Assembly: GCA_014874425.1 (NCBI GenBank)
Contig: JACWAG010000288.1
Location: 1 to 9,822 of the forward strand
DNA: 9,822 bases
From: Syntrophaceae bacterium
GTDB taxonomy: Bacteria > Desulfobacterota > Desulfomonilia > Desulfomonilales > Desulfomonilaceae
Direction: 5' to 3'
Numbering within the stretch: the stretch's first letter is position 1; the number at the start of each line of letters is the position of its first letter. Positions 6,364-9,822 of this stretch are shown here, piece after piece. A program made the translations under genes and the position numbers. The notes under the pieces were generated by a model. It did not search any database. It saw only the letters and a program-made list of their open reading frames with translations, and had not been told where the DNA came from.

Positions 6364-6397
6364 AAGAACAGGGGAACGGTTTTCCTTGTTCTTTATT
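6364..6397 (+). terminator. Strong hairpin after tupA, partial terminator or mRNA-stabilising stem
   Basis: AAGAACAGGGGAA (6364-6376) pairs over 13 bp, counting two G-U pairs, with TTTCCTTGTTCTT (6381-6393) around a CGGT loop. The 3' side ends in CTTTATTT, a poor but T-rich tail. It is 80 nt after the tupA stop and 31 nt before the preferred tupB start. A full stop here would silence tupBC, so partial termination or protection of the tupA message is likelier. Either would favour excess binding protein. Confidence 0.5.
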
Positions 6398-6424
6398 TAT
6401 AAAACATCTCAAAGGTCCTGTACA

Positions 6425-7117
6425 TTGCAGTTTCTTTTAGATTCGTTTCATAAGGCCTTTCTTCTACTTCTACATCTCGACTCTGAAGTTTTCCAAATTG
6501 TTTGGCTTTCTATAACAGTATCCTTCTGGTCCACTATTTTCTCAGCTTCCGTCGGGCTCCCCGTGGGCGCTCTGTTGGCGCTCAAGGATTTCAAGGGAAA
6601 ATCTGTTATCCTGTTATTGCTGAACACCACAATGGCGGCCCCAACGGTTGTCATAGGTCTTTTCTGTTATGTTCTGCTCAGTAGAGTGGGGCCACTAGGA
6701 TCACTAGGCCTTTTGTTTACCCCATCAGGAATGGTGTTTGGACTATTTATATTGGCTACGCCCATTGCCGCTAATCTTACCGTTGCTGCAATAGAGAGTT
6801 TGGATAAGCGCCTCATGTTAACATGCGAACTCTTGGGAGCGTCTCCAGCTCAGCAGTTTTGGTTAGTCATTAAAGAGGCCCGTTTTGCAGTGATGGCGGC
6901 AGTTGTTATCGCGTTTGGAAGAATTATCTCAGAGCTTGGGATTGCAATGATGCTGGGGGGAAATATCCGGGGATTTACCAGGACAATGACTACCGCTATA
7001 GCATTGGAAACATCGAAGGGTGAATTCGAGTTGGGGTTGGCCCTGGGCTTTGTCCTGATGGCGGTTGCGCTCTTCATCAACGGTCTCCTCTTCCTGGTCC
7101 AGAAAGAACGCTCTTGA
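6425..7117 (+). CDS. tupB: Tungstate ABC transporter, permease
   Basis: A 230-residue inner-membrane permease of the tungstate/molybdate importer class. The sequence after SFHKAFLLLLHLDSEVFQIV is a typical TupB N terminus, followed by about five hydrophobic helices. The cytoplasmic EAA-type loop that contacts the ATPase is seen in CELLGASPAQQFWLVIKEAR, followed by GRIISELGIAMMLGGN. No ATG is available near the expected start. I chose TTG at 6425, with AAAGG (6411-6415) nine nt upstream, because it gives the family's usual length. The frame also opens at TTG 6386 behind an AGGGG, adding 13 residues that look unlike the family and lie within the 6364-6393 hairpin. The stop TGA overlaps the tupC ATG by one base. 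Confidence 0.9.
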   Translation: MQFLLDSFHKAFLLLLHLDSEVFQIVWLSITVSFWSTIFSASVGLPVGALLALKDFKGKSVILLLLNTTMAAPTVVIGLFCYVLLSRVGPLGSLGLLFTPSGMVFGLFILATPIAANLTVAAIESLDKRLMLTCELLGASPAQQFWLVIKEARFAVMAAVVIAFGRIISELGIAMMLGGNIRGFTRTMTTAIALETSKGEFELGLALGFVLMAVALFINGLLFLVQKERS

Positions 7118-8109
7118 TGATCGCTAGCTACTCAATAAAGGACGTTTCGTTTTCTTATTCGAATCAGCCGGTCCTTACGATCAATACACTGGATATACCA
7201 GCATCCAGTGTGATTGCCTTAGTGGGTCCGAACGGCTCAGGAAAAACAACTTTGTTACATTTGTTAGCTTTTTTAATAATCCCACAGAAAGGATTACTTT
7301 CATTTCTTGGAGCTAAGGTTTCCGCTTCGGATCTGATAAACTTGAGGCGAAGAGTTGGTCTCCTTCCACAGAATCCTTATCTTTTTAAATGCTCTGTTTT
7401 GGAAAATGTGGCCATAGGATTGAAGTTAAGAGGCTTTTCTCGTCACGAGGCCAGGAAGATGGCAATAGAAGGCCTCAAGAAAGTTAGGATGGAGGGATAT
7501 GAATCTCGTTGGCCGAATTCGCTCTCAGGAGGCGAAGCTCAACGAGTGGCATTAGCTAGAACATTGGCCTTAAATCCAGAAGTGTTCCTTTTCGACGAGC
7601 CCGCAAATCATTTGGACCTGGAGAGCGTAAAAAGGACTGAACAACTAATCTTGAACCTTAATCGCAATGAAAAGAAGACCGTCGTTTTTACTAGCCACAA
7701 TCTCGCGTTTGCACAAAACCTGACTGACTTTGTAATTAACATATTCCAGGGTCAGGTAGTCCCTACTGCGCCTTATAACCTTTTCAGAGGTCAAATACAG
7801 CACGGTGGCAAGGTCTTCGATGCCGGCGCTGTGCAATTTGATATATCCAAAACAACAGAGCGAGGGACCTGTCTTATGGTTGATCCCTCCAAGATTTCCT
7901 TTTCCACTCAAGAAGAATTTGTAAATCTACCAAATGTTTTTCATGGAAGGATTGTCTCAATAAGTCTGCTGAGAGACGTTGTCAAAATTGAGGCGCTCGC
8001 AGGTGAAAGATTTGAAATCCATGCGCCAATATCTTCAGATATTACAAGTTTTGGTATAGGAAAAGAAATCTGGCTGCATATTGGTCCCAACGCTATGACG
8101 CTTATCTGA
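7117..8109 (+). CDS. tupC: Tungstate ABC transporter, ATP-binding protein with C-terminal TOBE-like domain
   Basis: A 330-residue ATPase that powers tungstate uptake through TupB. Motifs are intact: Walker A GPNGSGKTT (37-45), Q-loop Gln85 (LLPQNPYLF), signature LSGGEAQRVALARTLA (136-151), Walker B VFLFDEP (156-162) and H-loop His194 (FTSHN). A long C-terminal extension follows; about residues 250-330 contain LMVDPSKISFS and a beta-rich stretch (FHGRIVSISLLRDVVKIEAL) resembling a TOBE domain. In some ModC-type ATPases such domains bind oxyanion and inhibit uptake, so feedback control is possible but inferred. The ATG at 7117 overlaps the tupB stop (TGATG). A TTG one codon upstream is less likely. 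It ends the tup gene set and faces the TSUP gene convergently. Confidence 0.92.
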   Translation: MIASYSIKDVSFSYSNQPVLTINTLDIPASSVIALVGPNGSGKTTLLHLLAFLIIPQKGLLSFLGAKVSASDLINLRRRVGLLPQNPYLFKCSVLENVAIGLKLRGFSRHEARKMAIEGLKKVRMEGYESRWPNSLSGGEAQRVALARTLALNPEVFLFDEPANHLDLESVKRTEQLILNLNRNEKKTVVFTSHNLAFAQNLTDFVINIFQGQVVPTAPYNLFRGQIQHGGKVFDAGAVQFDISKTTERGTCLMVDPSKISFSTQEEFVNLPNVFHGRIVSISLLRDVVKIEALAGERFEIHAPISSDITSFGIGKEIWLHIGPNAMTLI

Positions 8110-8160
8110 CACAGGATTTCCTTGTTCTGATTTCACACTTTCTTCAACCGTTTTCAACTC

Positions 8161-8176
8161 GCTGGGGTGGCCCAGC
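8161..8176. terminator. Compact GC-rich hairpin between convergent tupC and TSUP genes
   Basis: GCTGGG (8161-8166) and CCCAGC (8171-8176) form a perfect 6-bp stem with a GTGG loop in the 89-nt gap between the tupC and TSUP stops. Neither strand has a clear T-tract after it, so it may be an imperfect bidirectional terminator or a processing barrier. Confidence 0.4.
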
Positions 8177-8198
8177 ATAGTATTGAATCGAGAAGTTA

Positions 8199-8960
8199 CT
8201 ATTGAACAAAGTAAATTATTGAAATTGCAACTCCGACTACAACAACAATCCAACGTAGCAGTTCTGGCCGGATCCTACCTGCCACCATTCCACCGAATAC
8301 GCCACCCGCTAATGCCCCAATAGCCATCACCACCATCGCCGACCACACAATCTTACCTGAAAAGAGAAAGAAAACGGCCGCTGAAATGTTTACACAAAAT
8401 GCAATAAACTGTTTAAGGGCACTGAGTCGTGTCAGAGAATCGTGCGAGGCTAGCGAAAGCACCGCAAGCACAATGACACTTAGCCCTCCACCGAAGTAAC
8501 CTCCATAAATTGAGGCCAAAAACACCGAAACAACCATCCATATTCCATGATTGTGTTCAACTCCAGAGACACCGGGACTGCGCGTGCGCCATCTGCGGAA
8601 TGGGGCCTCAATGGCTAGAAGTCCTGCTGCAAGAAGAATCAGGTATGGAACAAGAGCACGAAATGTCTGCTCACCAGTATTTAGGAGCAAGACCCCACCA
8701 GCGACACCACCAAGTCCACCGGTGGCGCCTAAAAGCCACAAACTTTTTTTATTAACTTTCAGGTCTTTCATTTGAGCAAATGTAGCTCCCAGATAACCTG
8801 GACAAAGCGCAACTGTGTTAGTGATGTTAGCGGCTACTGCTGGAATACCAACTGCCGTAAGCATTGGAAACGTGATGAGTGTTCCTCCGCCGGCCAGAGC
8901 ATTTACAGCGCCTCCGATTACCGCTGCAATGCCCACGAGCATTAAGTCAAATTCAGTCAC
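8199..8960 (-). CDS. TSUP (TauE/SafE-type) membrane transporter
   Basis: A 253-residue polytopic inner-membrane protein of the TSUP/DUF81 family, whose members move sulfite, sulfoacetate, taurine-related and other anions. It starts near VTEFDLMLVGIAAVIGGAVN, then ALAGGGTLITFPMLTAVGIP, the conserved glycine-rich first repeat, and later IYGGYFGGGLSVIVLAVLS, the matching second repeat. Six to eight hydrophobic helices are visible. I chose GTG at 8958-8960, which has AGGAG spaced 5 nt. The frame extended to 9014 would add 18 non-hydrophobic residues with no ribosome site. TSUP genes are known TunR regulon members, reported as repressed by TunR, and this one adjoins tupC. A role in oxyanion export or sulfur anion traffic is inferred. 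I found no clear operator in its leader. Confidence 0.88.
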   Translation of the reverse strand: MTEFDLMLVGIAAVIGGAVNALAGGGTLITFPMLTAVGIPAVAANITNTVALCPGYLGATFAQMKDLKVNKKSLWLLGATGGLGGVAGGVLLLNTGEQTFRALVPYLILLAAGLLAIEAPFRRWRTRSPGVSGVEHNHGIWMVVSVFLASIYGGYFGGGLSVIVLAVLSLASHDSLTRLSALKQFIAFCVNISAAVFFLFSGKIVWSAMVVMAIGALAGGVFGGMVAGRIRPELLRWIVVVVGVAISIIYFVQ

Positions 8961-9038
8961 ATATTCTCCTTCAGGAAATGAGCCTCTGGTGACGGGACAA
9001 TGTAAGCCCTGCATGTCGCGTCTTAGACCAAATCTACG

Positions 9039-9059
9039 ACACTTCTTTCACCGAAGCGT
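9039..9059 (-). other. Hairpin in the TSUP gene leader
   Basis: On the minus strand ACGCTTC and GAAGTGT form a 7-bp stem (one G-U pair) around a 7-nt loop, about 80 nt before the GTG start. It could be a leader structure or a short operator. The rest of 8961-9212 holds no ORF I would support, no repeat and no convincing terminator for the fumarase genes. Confidence 0.3.
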
Positions 9060-9212
9060 TGGTTCGTATAATCTTTACAGTTTGAACAAATTTACGCGAA
9101 TTCTACTCAACATCGGGACAATCAAAACTGGAAACGATTTAAGCCGCCATAGAAAAACTTTACCTTCTCAAATCTGATTTTTATTTCAAACACAAAATGA
9201 GAGAATTAGCTG

Positions 9213-9773
9213 TTAATTGGCTTTAAACTGTTCTGGTCCGGTCACGTACAGGTCACCACCGTAAATGTCGGTTGCAACTATCAAAGGCATGTCTTCAACC
9301 ACAAGTCTACGAACCGCTTCGGGTCCTAGTTCGTCCCAGGCGATCACTTCCGCCTCTTTTATACACCGAGACATGAGGGCCCCGGTTCCTCCAATGGCGG
9401 CAAAATAGACAGCGCTCCACTTTCTCATGGCCTCCTTGACTTCTTCTGAACGGCGGCCTTTTCCGATCATTCCTTTGAGACCACGCTCGATAAGCAATGG
9501 AGCGTATTGGTCCATCCGGTAACTGGTAGTAGGACCGGCTGCGCCTATCGGCCTGCCGGGGGGAGCAGGGGTTGGCCCCACATAATAAATAACCTCTCCT
9601 TTGATAGAAAAAGGTAGGTCCTGTCCAGAATTGATAAGGTCCACCATTTTCTTGTGAGCCGCGTCTCTCCCAGTAATTATTATACCTGACAGCAAAACTG
9701 TGTCCCCTGCTTTAAGGTTTTTAACAACTGAATCATTGAGTGGAGCCACGATTTTTTTTGTTTCTGGATTCAT
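9213..9773 (-). CDS. Fumarate hydratase class I / tartrate dehydratase type, beta subunit
   Basis: A 186-residue beta (C-terminal domain) subunit of the iron-sulfur class I fumarase family, which interconverts fumarate and malate. Family features include LKAGDTVLLSGIIITGRDAA near the start, GEVIYYVGPTPAPPGRPIGA, then GPTTSYRMDQYAPLLIERG with the conserved GPTTxxRMD segment, and MIGKGRRS. Further on are AVYFAAIGGTGALMSRCI and a C-terminal PLIVATDIYGGDLYV. The ATG at 9771-9773 has GGAGG spaced 7 nt; an in-frame ATG at 9804-9806 is inside the upstream gene's coding end. It overlaps the alpha-subunit stop (ATGA). In sulfate-reducing and syntrophic bacteria this two-subunit enzyme serves the citric acid cycle or propionate oxidation. 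L-tartrate dehydratase cannot be excluded from the beta subunit alone. Confidence 0.9.
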   Translation of the reverse strand: MNPETKKIVAPLNDSVVKNLKAGDTVLLSGIIITGRDAAHKKMVDLINSGQDLPFSIKGEVIYYVGPTPAPPGRPIGAAGPTTSYRMDQYAPLLIERGLKGMIGKGRRSEEVKEAMRKWSAVYFAAIGGTGALMSRCIKEAEVIAWDELGPEAVRRLVVEDMPLIVATDIYGGDLYVTGPEQFKAN

Positions 9774-9822
9774 AGTATCGCCTCCGCATGACGGCAGGAA
9801 TGGCATTGTATGTTAACTGCGA
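9770..9822 (-). CDS. Fumarate hydratase class I alpha subunit, C-terminal end only
   Basis: The minus strand from the right edge reads AVNIQCHSCRHAEAIL and then TGA at 9770-9772, overlapping the beta-subunit ATG by ATGA. The AVN-x-QC-H pattern followed by a basic Ala-rich end resembles the C terminus of class I fumarase/tartrate dehydratase alpha subunits, and the gene order alpha-beta is the usual one. Only 16 codons are visible, so the call rests on position and this short match. Confidence 0.7.
   Translation of the reverse strand, partial: AVNIQCHSCRHAEAIL

Noticed and set aside
6285..6424. Molybdenum or tungsten cofactor riboswitch upstream of tupB
   Set aside because: The spacer shows simple stems only and none of the larger conserved multi-stem architecture of Moco RNA motifs; such riboswitches would also be expected before the first gene of the operon.
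8815..9177. 120-codon plus-strand frame over the TSUP start
   Set aside because: Its first half is antisense to the TSUP coding sequence, its composition is not protein-like and it has no family resemblance.

Overview
The window looks like chromosomal DNA of a sulfate-reducing or syntrophic deltaproteobacterium (Desulfobacterota). The main reason is the gene at 4283-5392. It joins a XerC/XerD-like recombinase fold, without the nucleophilic tyrosine, to two Mop/TOBE oxyanion-binding domains. That architecture matches TunR, the tungstate-responsive regulator family described from sulfate-reducing deltaproteobacteria. A two-subunit class I fumarase and a moderate, near-balanced base composition fit this but do not prove it. 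No lineage can be named from the window alone.

Layout, left to right. (1) 1-758, minus strand: two overlapping short CHR-family (chromate transporter) genes, the second cut by the window edge. A perfect 10-bp-arm palindrome lies over their likely promoter (793-820). (2) 1016-4106, plus strand: a tightly coupled three-gene ABC exporter operon, made of a membrane-fusion protein, an FtsX-like permease and an ATPase, of DevBCA type. The genes overlap by ATGA junctions. (3) 4107-4282: weak terminator, a possible 22-codon ORF and a candidate tunR promoter. (4) 4283-8109, plus strand: tunR, then tupA, tupB and tupC, a complete tungstate ABC importer. A structured spacer separates tupA from tupB. (5) 8199-8960, minus strand: a TSUP (TauE/SafE-type) membrane transporter, convergent with tupC. 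(6) 9213-9822, minus strand: the beta subunit of a class I fumarate hydratase/tartrate dehydratase and the last 16 codons of its alpha subunit.

How the parts may work together. Tungstate and molybdate are needed for cofactors but are toxic sulfate analogues for sulfate reducers. TupABC would import tungstate, and TunR would sense it through its Mop domains. The reported TunR regulons contain modABC-type importers (activated) and TSUP transporters (repressed), and both transporter types flank tunR here. The CHR pair is a third oxyanion transporter type in the same neighbourhood. Its promoter palindrome has an 11-6-11 layout like a Xer recombination site, which is what a recombinase-derived repressor might bind. 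This makes the CHR pair a candidate extra member of a tungstate/molybdate homeostasis island. The ABC exporter lies between them, but nothing in the sequence ties it to oxyanions. The fumarase genes look like ordinary metabolic neighbours.

There is no rRNA, tRNA, CRISPR array, insertion sequence or phage module visible. No gene-free stretch exceeds 300 bases. The longest, 8961-9212, holds the TSUP leader with one small hairpin and no convincing terminator.
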